Positions 1-11,148 are shown, counted from the stretch's first letter. The stretch is DNA of 64,000 bases from Persicaria tinctoria (GCA_037127255.1 JBANSL010000003.1:994501-1058500), one strand, 5' to 3'. Notes: generated from the letters alone by a model not told the origin. Program-made: numbers and translations.

Positions 1-116
1 ACCCGTCGCCTTCCAATATCCACATGTCGTCGCCCTATTGGTCCTGTACCCGGTTGCGTACTTCCTGTCACGGAAGCTGAAGAAGTACCACTCATTCCCA
101 TTTAGCTTTGCCACCT
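1..116 (-). CDS. NAC transcription factor, exon 2 (partial, runs off left edge)
   Basis: Read on the minus strand, this exon opens after a TTGCAG acceptor at 117-122 and encodes [19 protein letters not shown] followed by [20 protein letters not shown]. These are NAC subdomains C and D, the DNA-contacting and nuclear-targeting part of the fold. The intron phase (1) matches exon 1 at 1129-1297: the last G of exon 1 plus AG here makes the expected Glu codon. NAC proteins are plant-specific transcription factors that dimerise through the N-terminal NAC domain and activate through a variable C-terminus, which lies outside the window. A Cys sits where most family members have Ser in the TTSGYWKATG stretch; this may be a real variant. 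The family call is firm, the subgroup is not. Confidence 0.93.
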
Positions 117-1128
117 CTGCAATCATACCAAATCAATTTCAAATTTTCAATACTTGATTTGGCTAATGACTAGTTTTCACAAAAAAAATTTGGTAATTTT
201 AATGTAATTTCCTAAATTTCCTAGATATTCTGTCAAATTCTGATGGAATTAATTAATGACTAGGGTCGTGTAAACGGGCGCACATACTAAGTCACATAAG
301 TCCAACGGATCTATATATATACTAGGCTTGAGCCTATTTTCTGATGTGAAACACTTTTAACATTTCACATCTAATTAATTAAGCACTTTTGATCTATAAG
401 AAGATGAAAAACTGAAAATATGATATTAATAATATGGATGGTGGATTGAATTTTACATGTGCTTTGTAGACTATATGGTGGAAAAAATGCATAAAATTGT
501 TCATTACTTATTTCACTTGATCGATGACGGATGGATCAAATATAGATAAAAAAAAAAGGTTGATAGATGATGGTTGAATCGATTGGGTGATGGATTAACT
601 GGATCTAGCAACCCATATAGCTCTATGCCTATATGTTAGTAGAAATATAAAAGATCCATGAATAATTGAATAAAAAACAAGATTGAAGAAGACAACATAA
701 AAATAAAATAAAAAAAATAGGTAGTACTATATATGGAGGATGGGGAAACCCTAGCCTCAAAATTTTGATAAATCTTATGACATGAAGGCCACTTCTTGGG
801 CAATCCTCTCTATAGCTTCCCCACCAAGCAACAACAAATCAACATTAATCATCAATATTCCTCCACCTCCTCTCCGGCCACCGCCACCACCACGGCGCCA
901 CCGCCACCTCCGCCACCAATATTTGTCAAGGAGACATAGAGAATAAGAATCATAGAAATTTTGGCACAAAAGAGGCTCTATCTATATATGTTCCATTCCA
1001 TATACCTAGATATAAAAAAATACAAGGGGAAGGGGGTAATGATAATAATGAAGAAATTAATTATATTGATTAAATCGAGTTAGAATTGATCTTCTAAGGA
1101 AGATGGAGATGGAGGATGGAAGACGGAC

Positions 1129-1297
1129 CAGGAAGTTGCCAGGGCTCGCAAATATGCAAGTCGATATCAACAAGAGTGCCCGTCAAGGCCTCTTCGTTGG
1201 CGATCTTCTTGTGGAGGTAATGGCAAACAAGCTCCTCGTCGCTCGGATAGAATCTGAACCCTGGTGGTAACGTTTCTCCTATATCCTTCAACCCCAT
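1129..1297 (-). CDS. NAC transcription factor, exon 1
   Basis: The exon encodes 56 residues starting MGLKDIGETLPPGFRFYPSD and ending DLHICEPWQLP, which are NAC subdomains A and B. I chose the ATG at 1297 because MGL directly before the LPPGFRF motif is a usual NAC start; an in-frame upstream ATG at 1342 would add a run unlike the family. The exon ends in CCTG before a GTCCGT donor, phase 1, which is the conserved first-intron position of NAC genes. The first intron is about 1.0 kb (117-1128) and holds a GC-rich (CCACCG)-like stretch at 860-922 in otherwise AT-rich DNA. With exon 2 the start of the DNA-binding domain is complete and undamaged. Confidence 0.93.
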
Positions 1298-1358
1298 ATC
1301 GATCCCTTCAATGAATCTTTTAATTTTATTAATATACATCAAAGGTTTAATTGATGAG

Positions 1359-1366
1359 TTATATAT
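1359..1366 (-). promoter_or_regulatory. Possible TATA box of the NAC gene
   Basis: ATATATAA on the minus strand lies about 62 bases upstream of the chosen NAC ATG. The spacing would allow a short 5' leader. AT-rich surroundings make chance matches common, so this is only a candidate. Confidence 0.3.
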
Positions 1367-1369
1367 GAA

Positions 1370-2160
1370 GAAAGGTGAGGCTAGCTAGCTACATACATGG
1401 CCATGGGGGTATCAATTTGGGACCCAAAGTATTGACAAAATTTCAAGTCACTTTCTAAGGTAACTGTGCAGCAATTGGAGGAATACATGATGCTTGTTTG
1501 TCTCGAGTTCGTTTATTTGGCTCGAGGACCTGATCATGTATAAGCAATCGACACATCACGTGGTTGATGTAACGACGTCTGTATCTACTGGAACGCGTAC
1601 GTTGTCAAGAAAATCCAAGCTCACAAGAAAACTATGCTTATGCAAGTAATTAAACATAATTATATGTATGAGCAAAGTTCCAATGTTATTTATTTTTATT
1701 TTTTTTATTTTTTTGGTGATATCCAATATTATTTATGAGCTAGGGGAAGGGGGATTAGTTTTGTTTTTTGCTTTAATTTCAATAAATTAGAAATCAATAC
1801 CTTGAACCATAATTTTCCTATTTTTTTAAATATCATTTAAAGGATTCAAACTCATAAGCAGTGTATCATTTTTTTTGTAGTAATAGTCTAATGGGAAGGG
1901 GTATGCAAGTTTGGAAAGTAGGCATTAATTTCCTTTGGAATGACAACTGCATCTTCCAATTACAAAGGGCTTTCCACGAAACTCTCTAAGAAGGATTTGA
2001 ACCTGCCACCAGTTAAAAAGGGTCAATCTGGTGAAGAGTCAATCTAGTGGAGGGACAAGTAGAAAACGAAAAATATTTTATCATATCAACATACAACAAC
2101 AATAGCCGACGAAGAAAACAGAAAACAACAAACCAAAACATTGGATCAAAGGAAATCAAG
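1370..2160. other. Intergenic, no gene seen
   Basis: AT-rich DNA upstream of the NAC gene. It presumably contains the NAC promoter, but no long frame, tRNA or repeat with clear ends was found. ACGT-type elements occur near 1570-1605. Confidence 0.4.
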
Positions 2161-2162
2161 AA

Positions 2163-2673
2163 AATTAAGATGGGAGAAACCGCCACACGGTACATTCAAA
2201 ATCAATTTTGATGGAATCAGAAGTTCATATAGTTCCTCTCCTGCAGGTTTCATCACTTGTGATCATCTTGGTGAGTAGATAGCTTATAGTGGAATCCCTT
2301 GTGGGTATAGCTCTCTGCTCTTATCGTGGAAGCAAGGGGCTTTTACCTCGGAGACTCTAGAGGAAGGGAGCTTGGAGTCCACAATATCTTGGTAGAGGAC
2401 GACAACTTGTCAATTATTGTCAATGCAGTGGAGGGATGCTGGAGTTGTCTGTGGGAGATTGAGATCATCATTTGGGACATTCTGATCTCACTACAACAGT
2501 TTCATTCAATTTCCGTCTCGCATGCTTTCTGCGAAATCAACATTATGGCTGATAAGACTGCCCGTTTGCAATTGACTAACCCGCTTCCTCAACCCCTCCT
2601 AGATGATCGCGAGTTGTGTATCCTCGTCCAAAAGAATGTTCTCGGATGGTGCAGGGCTAGTCTAATAGTTTAA
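2163..2673 (+). pseudogene. LINE-type RNase H (RVT_3) tail, degenerate
   Basis: The plus strand reads KLRWEKPPHGTFKINFDG, the opening strand of the RNase H-like domain found at the C-terminus of plant L1-type reverse transcriptases. A TAG interrupts it near 2277 and a frame change near 2315 is needed to continue into ALIVEARG and later ILVEDDNLSIIVNAVEG. The tail (MADKTARLQL) matches the usual xxADxLAxx motif of the domain. It starts at almost the same domain position as the copy at 17028, as if both were 5'-truncated insertions. No poly-A or target duplication is obvious. It is not likely to make a functional protein. Confidence 0.75.
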
Positions 2674-2699
2674 GTCTAAGAGACTCTTAGGCAAAATTG

Positions 2700-3170
2700 A
2701 ATATATTACAAGGTTCTAAGTGAATAAATACTACCGAAATTGCTTTCTCGATAATCTTAAAAGCAAAATAGTCAAAAACAAATGTCTACACATGAGTTAC
2801 AATATAAAACTTATGCTATCAAAAATAAACACAAGTTTGCATTGTAAATTAAAGTTGTTTTTCGTCTCTCATTCCATCATTTACTAGTAAACTCTTATTA
2901 TCATGAGATTTGAACAACTCGCAAGAACAAAATAAACTTTGTCTCACATATTTAGAGTAAACTAGCCATTTTCTATCACTTATATATTTCTCCATTACTC
3001 AACTTAATTTTTAGAATAATAAACTTATGAAATGTCTTAAACAATCATCTAAAAGAAAAACATTATTAAATAATTTAATGGGTTCCTTATCAACTAAAAC
3101 GTCTCCGACTTTATTGTAAAGATTTTCCCAAATTCTAGAATCATAGATATCCAATTAATAGCTAATATCT
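2700..3170. other. Intergenic AT-rich DNA, nothing identified
   Basis: No coding frame, structured RNA or repeat with recognisable ends was found between the RNase H relic and the (AT)n tract. Confidence 0.4.
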
Positions 3171-3173
3171 TCA

Positions 3174-3174
3174 T

Positions 3175-3200
<26 letters not shown>
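3174..3200. repeat. (AT)n microsatellite, left block
   Basis: A TA run directly beside the left arm of the foldback element. It and the block at 3659-3731 were probably one tract before insertion. Confidence 0.8.
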
Positions 3201-3207
<7 letters not shown>

Positions 3208-3656
3208 GTTCAAATGTTAACAGCTCTTACGGTGTTAAATGTTAACAAATCAGTATTCAGCAAAATTTATCAAATATTCATCACCGTCACTCAATTATTC
3301 ATCAAAGCTTTTCGACAACATTTAAGAGATTCATTTCAATTAATAATTATTGCAAATTAAAAAAAAATTATCACCCAAAAAACTCAAACCCTTGTGCGTG
3401 TATCCACCCCCAATCCCGTAATTGTGCTACTGTGATGAATATTTCTTAAATGTTGCCGAATATTGATGAATATTTGGGAAATTGTGAATAATTGAGTGAC
3501 TGTGATGAATATTTGAGTGATTGTGATGAATATTTGATTAATTTTAACAAAATCTTTGATGAATAATTGAGTGAATGTGATTAATATTTGATAAATTTTG
3601 CCGAATATTAATTTGTTAACATTTAACACCGTAAGAGTTGTTAACACATGACCCAA

Positions 3657-3658
<2 letters not shown>
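3201..3658. mobile_element. Foldback MITE-like element with long inverted arms, inside an (AT)n tract
   Basis: The left arm (from 3201; core CTCTTACGGTGTTAAATG) reappears inverted at the right end (to about 3658; CATTTAACACCGTAAGAG). The arms pair imperfectly for roughly 100 bases each and continue into ATTCATCA/TGATGAAT-type short repeats. Both ends abut TATATA repeats, so a TA-type target duplication is likely but cannot be separated from the microsatellite. It has no coding capacity. Confidence 0.7.

Positions 3659-3731
<73 letters not shown>
3659..3731. repeat. (AT)n microsatellite, right block
   Basis: About 36 perfect TA units. Its length is likely polymorphic and hard to assemble. Confidence 0.95.
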
Positions 3732-3734
<3 letters not shown>

Positions 3735-4550
3735 GTCATGCTTATTAATATTGTTAATCTCAACATAGATATTATTTTCAGCCCTTATATTTTCATTACA
3801 TTGTTTACTCATATGATTAACTTAACATTGATTTCATTTTCATTATATTATTCTATTTTTTTAATTAAAATATATTTAATAATGAGTTTAGACAATCACT
3901 CTACCTCACTTACCCTTTTAGATCGACCCTGAAAAATCGACTCTCGTTCTTTGAACCAGCCTATGAGACTCACCGCTTCGTCACATTTTTTCCACATTCA
4001 TCACGAGAAAAGTTTGCGTTTCAACTCATATTTAGCTACGAGCAATCTACGTTTGTGATCTCGTATATTTTGCTTTTTTGACATCTTACGAAATTCCCCA
4101 TCATCTTTTTGTAAAAAGGTTTTGATTTTTGAATTTTTGGTTTTTTGTGTTATGGTCTATGTTTGACAAACGACAACAACCTATAGATATCTACAACACT
4201 AATCTATATTTAGGCTAAATCTGAATTAAATTATAAATCGAAAAAATAAAATTGGAGAAATAAAGAACATGTTGGAAGGGAAAAGATCACGAGATCGTTG
4301 GTGCATTGCCTCGACCATCCCTGTTGATTTCATCACAAAGGAGAGAATATTTTAGACCAGTCCAATTTGTGGGCCATCTGGACAGCGTTTTTCTGTTGGG
4401 CCCCATTTTGTTGATAACTGTCATTCTGGCCCACTGGCCCACTAGCCCATCATATGACCTAAACATTATCCAAGTACTCCCTTTAGGGTTTCCCTTTATA
4501 TTCTCTTTACACACTATACGTGTCGTCCACGAGAATACGTTAGTAGAATA
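3735..4550. other. Intergenic; contains a promoter-like GGCCCA/AGGGTTT cluster
   Basis: From 4370 to 4500 there are several GGGCC/GGCCCA motifs (site II-like) followed by TTTAGGGTTT (telo-box, AAACCCTAA complement) and TTTATATTC. This combination is typical of promoters of plant growth-related genes. No coding exon follows before the SINE at 4558, so it may be a stranded promoter fragment. The rest of the stretch holds nothing I can name. Confidence 0.35.
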
Positions 4551-4557
4551 AAGTATA

Positions 4558-4690
4558 GAATCAATCGCAAGTTGGTGTAATAGTTGTGGGGCTATATCTC
4601 ATGTTAAAAGGTTCGAAGTTCGAATCCTCTTGGAAACATCCGGATGTAGAGCGACTGAGTGGATCGAACTGGACTAAGATAAAAAAAAAA
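4558..4690 (+). mobile_element. SINE with tRNA-like promoter and poly-A tail
   Basis: An A-box-like GTTGGTGTAATAGTTG (4571-4586) and a B box GTTCGAATCC (4618-4627) lie at pol III spacing, followed by a tRNA-unrelated body of about 50 bases and a run of ten A at 4681-4690. No coding frame. The target duplication was not resolved. Confidence 0.75.
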
Positions 4691-4889
4691 TATCATCTAT
4701 GAATATTTGCTAAAATAATTACAATTAATATAATAAATCTGAATTACAATACAAAAATTTAGTCTAGTAACGTTTTGTAAATCTATCTAATGTCATAAAA
4801 TTAATAATCGACCATGTTATCTATTAAGATTAACAATATACGTAGTACGTACTATAATTATTATTTTTGCTATTGTGTTATCTCAGCCG

Positions 4890-5010
4890 AACAATTCGAG
4901 CTCGGCTCGAAAAAGCTTGAGCTCAACTCGTTCGAATACGTAAAACAAATCGAACTTGAACAGTCTTGGGTTCGAACCGAGCCCAAGTCGAGCCTGACAG
5001 AAGCTTGATG
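4890..5010. repeat. CGAGCTCG/TTCGA-rich low-complexity stretch
   Basis: Repeated GAGCTCG, TTCGAA and AGCTTGAG words, a composition common in plant nonautonomous hAT-like elements. No clear ends were found. Confidence 0.35.
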
Positions 5011-5564
5011 TGTGAATTTATGATATTGCCCCTAGGGTTTTGAAGCGCTTCACTCGTTCACTTCTTCAGGCTTCAGCAGTTCAGCTGCTTCTCCTCTTCT
5101 CTTTCATATCTTCGGGCTTCATCTGTTCGCTCCTTCCTTCCCTCAATTGCTACTTGTTCAATCGCCAGCCCCGTCAAAGTGCTGAACTGCTCGTCGTCTT
5201 GACTCGTTCAATCTTCCTTCCCTTAGGTGGCACTGGTGAACTGCTGCAACATCACCAGGTTCGTTCCTCCTCTAGTCCTCTATTTTTTTTTATGTTACTT
5301 CCTCATTTTGGAGAATGAGACAGGGAATCGGTTGGATAAAAAAAAGCCTTAAAGTTCTTCAAAAATTCCAAAATCCTTAAAATGAGGAATCCGTTGAAGA
5401 TGCTCTAAGAAAACCTATATTACTAATGAATCTAATATTATCTTAATTTTGAATTTTTTAACCAGTTTTTTCAATGAATTTATTTTAATATTATTTGTTT
5501 TTTTATTGAGTTGAAATTTTAGCACTTTCTTATTATAAAAGATTCTTTTATATAGGATTTTTAC

Positions 5565-5606
<42 letters not shown>

Positions 5607-5690
5607 AAATAGTCATTGCTTGTTAGAGACAGTATATATTAATACAATTATAATATAATACCATAAGTTATATAGATAGATTAGAAGACT
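5010..5690. other. Intergenic with leader-like CT-rich DNA and an (ATT)n microsatellite
   Basis: 5030-5290 is CT-rich and resembles a 5' leader, with an open frame that matches nothing known to me. A TGCTCTAAG end typical of a MITE relic lies near 5398-5408. An (ATT)n run occupies about 5569-5605. Confidence 0.35.
5569..5605. repeat. (ATT)n microsatellite
   Basis: About twelve perfect ATT units. Confidence 0.95.
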
Positions 5691-5698
5691 CTCATAAG

Positions 5699-6278
5699 CA
5701 GTGGCGGAGCGAGGGGGTGTTTGGGGGTGCTCGAGCACCCCATGGCATAAAAAATACAAAAAAATAATTTTTTTTTGTATATATTTAGTATTTTTAAGGT
5801 AATATAACATATTTAAATGGTATTTGAGACAAGAGTATAATCTAGCTCAAGTGGTAAAGTAAGAAACGAAGGAAAATAAAAATTGAAAGGTCTTGGGTTC
5901 AAATCCCAAGTCTTTCACTTTTTATTTGTTTTACTATATTATTATTTCTTCTTGATTTCTCTATATTTTTTTGTTTCTATCGACTATTTCATTAAAAAAA
6001 AATGTCATATTTATGCTTAAATTACACATTTAAACTTTTCTTTCAATATTGTTTTAAAAGTAATTCTTCGTGATTTTTTCCTATATGTTTTGTTTCTCTT
6101 TTGTATTTTTTTTTGTTATTCTCAACTATTTAAATACAAAAAAACTTTTAAAAATCAAAATTTTAATATTTTTTCAATATTTTCTTTCAAAAAATATTCT
6201 TAATAAGCATACACAAAAAAAAATATTTCACGAAATTTTTTTAGCACCCCCTGACCGAAAATCCTGACTCCGCCATTG
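5699..6278. mobile_element. Nonautonomous hAT element (MITE) with 8-bp target duplication
   Basis: The element begins CAGTGGCGGAG and ends CTCCGCCATTG, inverted repeats of the hAT type. It is flanked on both sides by CTCATAAG (5691-5698 and 6279-6286), the 8-bp target duplication expected of hAT. Inner arms also pair (GGGGGTGCT / AGCACCCCC). No transposase frame. Inside, at 5843-5859 and 5895-5907, lie a tRNA-like A box (TAGCTCAAGTGGTAAAG) and B box (GGGTTCAAATCCC). Confidence 0.88.
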
Positions 6279-6289
6279 CTCATAAGTTC

Positions 6290-6770
6290 TCTTATCTATA
6301 ATATTACTATAATATCATCATCCTAATCCATATGTATTAAAAAAAAATTGGTATAAAGACATGATAAATATTAAAATTATGGACATTATAGTATTACTAT
6401 AACTATACATGGATATTATAATATTTAATCTTTTTGTATATAGATTGTAGCTATCTAACCGTTTTTGCATATAAATTATATATATATATGCACAATCCAA
6501 AACCAAACACAATTTCTCAATTCACATGATTTTTAATTTACGAAAATTAAATTCCTAGGAAGTTAACTTCCAGGGAACTATACTTTCCACGTTTAACCAA
6601 ACGAGCCCTAAATTCATTAATTATCTACAAAAACTTATTAAAAAGATGACAATAAATATAATAAATCCGAATTATTATATATACGATCATATTTATAGTT
6701 TACTCCTTAAAATAATACTACTAAAATATTATTAGCTGTTATGATCATGTTTATAGTCAACTCCTTACAG
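6290..6770. other. Intergenic; solo MITE end at about 6594-6608
   Basis: AT-rich DNA with no gene. TAACCAAACGAGCCC at 6594-6608 is the inverted form of the Tourist-like end seen at 7542 and 18272, but no partner end lies to its left, so it is probably a decayed element. Confidence 0.4.
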
Positions 6771-6771
6771 C

Positions 6772-6885
6772 TTTTTTTCCCTTCATTGAATAGGTAAATA
6801 AAGAGCGGACATTCTGAGGTTCGAACCGGGGATTTATGAGTACTACCCACAAGTCTTTTTCGGTGAGCCATTCCGGAATGGTTAT
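6772..6885 (-). mobile_element. SINE, minus strand
   Basis: On the minus strand an A-box-like ATGGCTCACCGAAAAAG is followed about 40 bases later by CCCCGGTTCGAACCTC, a strong B box. The body then runs into an A-rich tail (GGGAAAAAAAGC) at about 6772-6782. No coding potential. Confidence 0.6.
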
Positions 6886-6887
6886 TC

Positions 6888-7285
6888 CCTTCCTGTAAGC
6901 CAGAAATGGCCAAATGGACAGATCTTGAGTGAAATACTGAACGAAATACAAATATTATTAACAATTATTTTTCAAGTTGCAAATTTAATTATTATTTTCT
7001 TTGCCATCAACGGTGGGGGAGTCACTTATAAGTTATTATCAGGGGAAAAGCTCTGATTCCATACACTGATCATCTCTTAACTTTTAATAGCAATACCTCT
7101 AAGTAACACTCCAAATTTCTGCAATTGATTTTTTGTAAGAGCTCTTCTATTCTATTTATTTATTATTATTATTATATAAAAATTATTTTCCTTGTAAGCC
7201 AGAAATTGCCAGATGGAAACACTGAATCAAATACAATGATAACAATTATTTTTCAAGTTGCAATTGTAATTATTATTTGCTTTAA
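6888..7285. repeat. Direct duplication of about 100 bp, copies at 6888-7003 and 7189-7283
   Basis: Both copies start with TTCCTGTAAGCCAGAAAT or a close variant and contain TAACAATTATTTTTCAAGTT. The copies lie about 300 bases apart in direct orientation. Confidence 0.7.
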
Positions 7286-7541
7286 ATTTTGAGCATCACA
7301 TCTATCACATATTGTATGAGACAACATACCCTTTTTTTAACTAGAAAAGTAATTTAATCTCTTGAATATATCCGAACCATTGCAACCAACTCGACATGAA
7401 ATTAGACACGAGCGACAATCAAAACAACGCACTCACAAATAAAAAACCCTATCTTTTTTTCATTGATTTTTTTTTAAAAAATATTTATATAATTTAGAGA
7501 GGGATAAAATCCCAATAAATTGATGGAGAAAATCTCATATA

Positions 7542-7995
7542 GGGCTCGTTTGGTTAAATCAAGGAATTTTAATGCATGAGAATTACTTACGCCCCGGGAA
7601 TAGAATTTTCATGAATTCTAAAATATGTAACTCAATTATTACATTTTATTTGGTTAAACATGGATATTTGACAACAATTGGGTTTAAATTACTTTTATAA
7701 CCTTTATATATAAATAAACTCATCTTATTATTTGGACATTTAGTAAAAATCTTATTATTTGGACAAATTAGAGATTTTCTTCATGAAACAAATAAATTAA
7801 ATAAAAGATTTAGGAAAGGAAGGAGGGAAGTAGATCTTACCTACTCCCCTCATGGTAGGTTGAATTCTTCTATTATGTAGGAATTTTAATTCCTGAATTT
7901 TTTAGCTTAAAAAAAATGTACCAAACGCATATATTGTAAACTAATTATTGAGAATTAGTACTTTTCAGGAAGAAAAAGTGTAACCAAATAAGGCC
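7542..7995. mobile_element. Tourist-like (PIF/Harbinger) MITE, 454 bp
   Basis: Left end GGGCTCGTTTGGTTA; right end TAACCAAATAAGGCC, an imperfect inverted match. The flanking TA-rich triplets (ATA and TAA) no longer match exactly, so this is an old insertion. No coding frame. Confidence 0.65.
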
Positions 7996-7999
7996 TAAA

Positions 8000-10030
8000 A
8001 CTCACACCTACAGTATTATTATTAAACCGTTTATAAAGATAGATTAGAATATTTGGAGAATAAATAAGATAAATATCGATAAATTAAACCTACTAAAGAT
8101 ATATTTCTATCATAATATAATAATATCAAAAATTCCATCCTAATTAAATAATATCAAATACGGAAATCACTGAAGTATTTTAATGAGTTAAAGTTGGTAT
8201 GTCTAAATTTGCTAGTTGGCTATGTAAGGCCATGTTTATCAAGAGATACTAGAGATGTTAGAAATACTAATATTTTTTTTTTTTTCCGCCACATCATCCT
8301 AGCATCCCATTATCATTTCTTTCCCTTTATCAATAATATCCTTAGCATTCCAAAACTCATCTTTTCATATCAACACAATTTACAAATATACCTCTCTCCA
8401 ACAATTATATCAATTCTCGATTATATTATTATATTCGTTTTTAATTAATAAATATTGTTTTAATACTATTTTATTTTTAAAAAGAACTTAAATATCATTA
8501 TAATATTTTTATATTTAAAAGTGACTAGATTATGGGAAAAACTAGAGTATGTAATTATTAAAAAAAAAATCTAAAATAACAACCAATTTCATTGATTAAA
8601 AATATTAAAAAAAAATTCCAAAAATACAAGATAAATTTTCAAAATTTTAATTATTTTGACTGAAAATTAATTAAAAATCAATATAGTATTGTTTTAAATT
8701 GTATGCAACGAAAATTTTAATTATTTACTAAAACAAATAGTGTGCAATGAAAATAATATTTTTCAAAATTATGCTCAAACATATTCAAAATGGATGTCTA
8801 TGTGTAGAGAAAAATGATCTAGTATTGTGGTAATTTTTTCATTTTTATTTTTTACGTTTTTAATGTCAAAAATTATATTATATGTATATAAAATCGCTTA
8901 GCCAAGAATAAATCTGGGCCGTCCATGGTGGTACAGGTGTTGTCCATCCGTTTTCTTCTCTTTGCAGCCCAACTAGAAGAGGACACATGTCCCCTATTAT
9001 GTCATAGTTGCGTGCAACGTAGCTGTAGTCACAATGATGTATTTGTTGGGTAGTATCGATGCTTGAGAGGTATCACCCTAGTATCGAATGTTCAACTGTT
9101 TCAATAAAATTTATTGTTAAATCTTCTAGTATCGGTGAACAGCACAACACCGATAAAAAATGCTCTAAGTACTAGTGTGTGTGTGTGATGGCTCCTTAGT
9201 CGAACTAAAACCGAAGGATATGATTGTTAATAATGTGCCTACGTGTATATTTTGGTATTTATATGATGATTCGAGTACATAATTGTTGTGGCGTTATTTG
9301 AATCATTATTTGGTTGATATGATGGTCTAAAAGATTGATTTAGATATTTCATATTTGTAAGTGTCGTTTATTGGCATTATTCCATCAATATTCTATTTCC
9401 AATTATGTGTGAATTGAATGCAAAATAAAACTATGGGTGCATTTAGAGTAGGTTTGGTATGTTACTAATTAATCTAAATGAACTTTTTTTTTAATGAAAT
9501 CTTATAAATGGATTAAAACTCAACTAGCTTTTTAGAGATTTTGATTTTCATACTTTAATTTTAGTTTAATTGACTTTTAAAAAAGAAGCTTTTCGACAAT
9601 TATTATTTTTGGAGCTTCACAAGTTTCCATTAAGTACCCTAATAGTTAGGTTTACTAAACATCATGTTAGCTTATTAAGTTATACTTAATACAAATAATC
9701 AATCAGTTTCAACTACCATTTTACCAAATAGAGTAAATCTAGCTCTTGAGTAAAAACTCATTTGACACGAGAAACTAGCTCTTGATCGAGCTTTTAAAAA
9801 TAAAGTTATTTCTCTTAAAATAGCATTTCTGGAAACTAAAAGTTTAATTAAATCTCTATTTTTATACATTCAACCTATTCGCTGCTTTAGCTACCCCATC
9901 AACGTACTTCAACATACTCTCCGAGCTTCGTGCTGTCAAACAGAGCCTAATTAACATTGTAAAACGAGATGGTGGGTCGTTAAAATGGACAAGTGTGCAA
10001 CTGCACACGATATATATGGTCTAAGATGTG
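8000..10030. other. Intergenic with decayed MITE ends; no gene seen
   Basis: Fragments resembling transposon ends occur at 9135-9171 (ATCGGTGAACAGCAC, ending TGCTCTAAG) and 9937-9952 (GTCAAACAGAGCCTAA, the inverted form of the Tourist-like end at 11149). Partners for these ends were not found. The remainder is AT-rich without exons I can support. Confidence 0.4.
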
Positions 10031-10039
10031 AAAAATAAC

Positions 10040-10627
10040 ACAAATGTTGTTTAGCTTAGTTGGTAAAGAAAGAAAAGAAAGCATAATAACTAATATATAT
10101 ATACAACAAGCCATGGGTTCAAACCTCATTGTTTACTTTTTTTTTTCAATACTTTTTATATATTCTTATTATAAATGTCATATTCAAATCAAATTTTATA
10201 GTTTTCTTTTAATATTTTTAATAAGAGTATTCGTTATTTCACATATATATTTTAAAAAATTCTTCTAATTTTTATTCATATGTTTTTTTTACTATCAGTG
10301 TTGTATTTAAACCGCAATTTATTAGTTTTTTGCCACACTTTTCAATCCTATCATTTTTTTTCCATGTACAAATGACGTATCTTTTAAAAAAATTATAATT
10401 TTCTTTCATATTTTTTGAAAAAGTATTCATCATGTTACACATACACACATATATATATGAAAAAATTATTAAATTTTATTCTATGAATTTTTTTAATAAA
10501 ATATCATATATATACCATAATTTTTTATTTTCTTTTAATAATTTTTTTTTAAAAATCTTATATCGAGAAAAAAAAAATTAATTTTTTTTTACCATCCCTT
10601 TAGAAAATCTTGCGGCTGCCACTGACT
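10040..10627. mobile_element. hAT-MITE relative carrying tRNA-like boxes, left end unclear
   Basis: The right end, GCGGCTGCCACTG, is an inverted hAT-type end like that of the element at 5699-6278. The interior has the same order of parts: a TTAGCTTAGTTGGTAAAG A box (10051-10068), a GGGTTCAAACCTC B box (10115-10127), then TTTTAATATTTTTAATAAG-type AT-rich filler. The left inverted repeat is missing or diverged, so the start is approximate. Confidence 0.55.
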
Positions 10628-10731
10628 AATTGACTATATTACCTAATAAAATGACCACCGGTTCTACTCATTCAACAAGTTTAATGATGAGTCAAGTTGG
10701 TCATAATTAGACTGATCAATTCAAGTGTATA

Positions 10732-11001
10732 CTATAATATAACCAATGACCTCTTGCCCTATGGTAAGAGTGAGGTGCTTCCTTGTGCCTCACTACCATG
10801 AGATTAAGGGTTCAAATCCCACTAGGAGCAATTTGTGCTTGAGTGGGTACTCATGCCTTGGCATGGGTTAGCCTGTCTTGCGGCTTGCCGCTTGGCTTAC
10901 CCGGCTCGAGTGCTTTGCAGACTAGTGCTCGGCCCGTGGAGGACTAGTCGATAACCTCGAAACCTCCACGTCATAAAAAAAATTAAAATAAAATAAAATA
11001 A
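10732..11001 (+). mobile_element. SINE with target duplication
   Basis: The head has TATGGTAAGAGTGAG (A-box-like, near 10760) and GGGTTCAAATCCC (B box, 10808-10820). The body runs to an A-rich tail of AAAAAAATT and (AAAAT)n units. The 14-base AATTCAAGTGTATA flanks it at 10718-10731 and 11002-11015, giving a clean target duplication. Confidence 0.85.
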
Positions 11002-11015
11002 AATTCAAGTGTATA

Positions 11016-11145
11016 TATACCAATGACCCCTTGTCCTATTTATTGGTAAGGAAGAGACGGCCCTTGCAAAACGTCAAGGGTTCAAATCCCACTTCTTACA
11101 CAATTTGTGTATTAGTGGGTACTCAAGCCAAAGCCAATGTGTGAT
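11016..11145 (+). mobile_element. Second SINE of the same family, 3'-truncated
   Basis: It starts ACCAATGACCCCTTG like the neighbour (AACCAATGACCTCTTG), keeps a GGGTTCAAATCCC B box near 11078-11090 and the GAGTGGGTACTCA-like body (here TTAGTGGGTACTCAAGCC), then loses similarity where the MITE at 11149 begins. Confidence 0.75.
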
Positions 11146-11148
11146 TTA

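Noticed and set aside
775..969. Arg/Gly/Trp-rich minus-strand frame
   Set aside because: It lies inside the NAC intron and comes from the CCACCG tract.
3384..3932. Open frames with long Tyr-Ile runs on both strands
   Set aside because: They are translations of the (AT)n microsatellite and the foldback arms.
4287..4551. Overlapping frames on both strands
   Set aside because: The stretch has promoter-like GGCCCA and telo-box motifs and no exon boundaries or family similarity.
4571..4627. tRNA gene
   Set aside because: A and B boxes are present, but the rest does not fold as a tRNA and a SINE body with poly-A follows. The same holds for 5843-5907, 6772-6885, 10052-10127 and 10760-10820.
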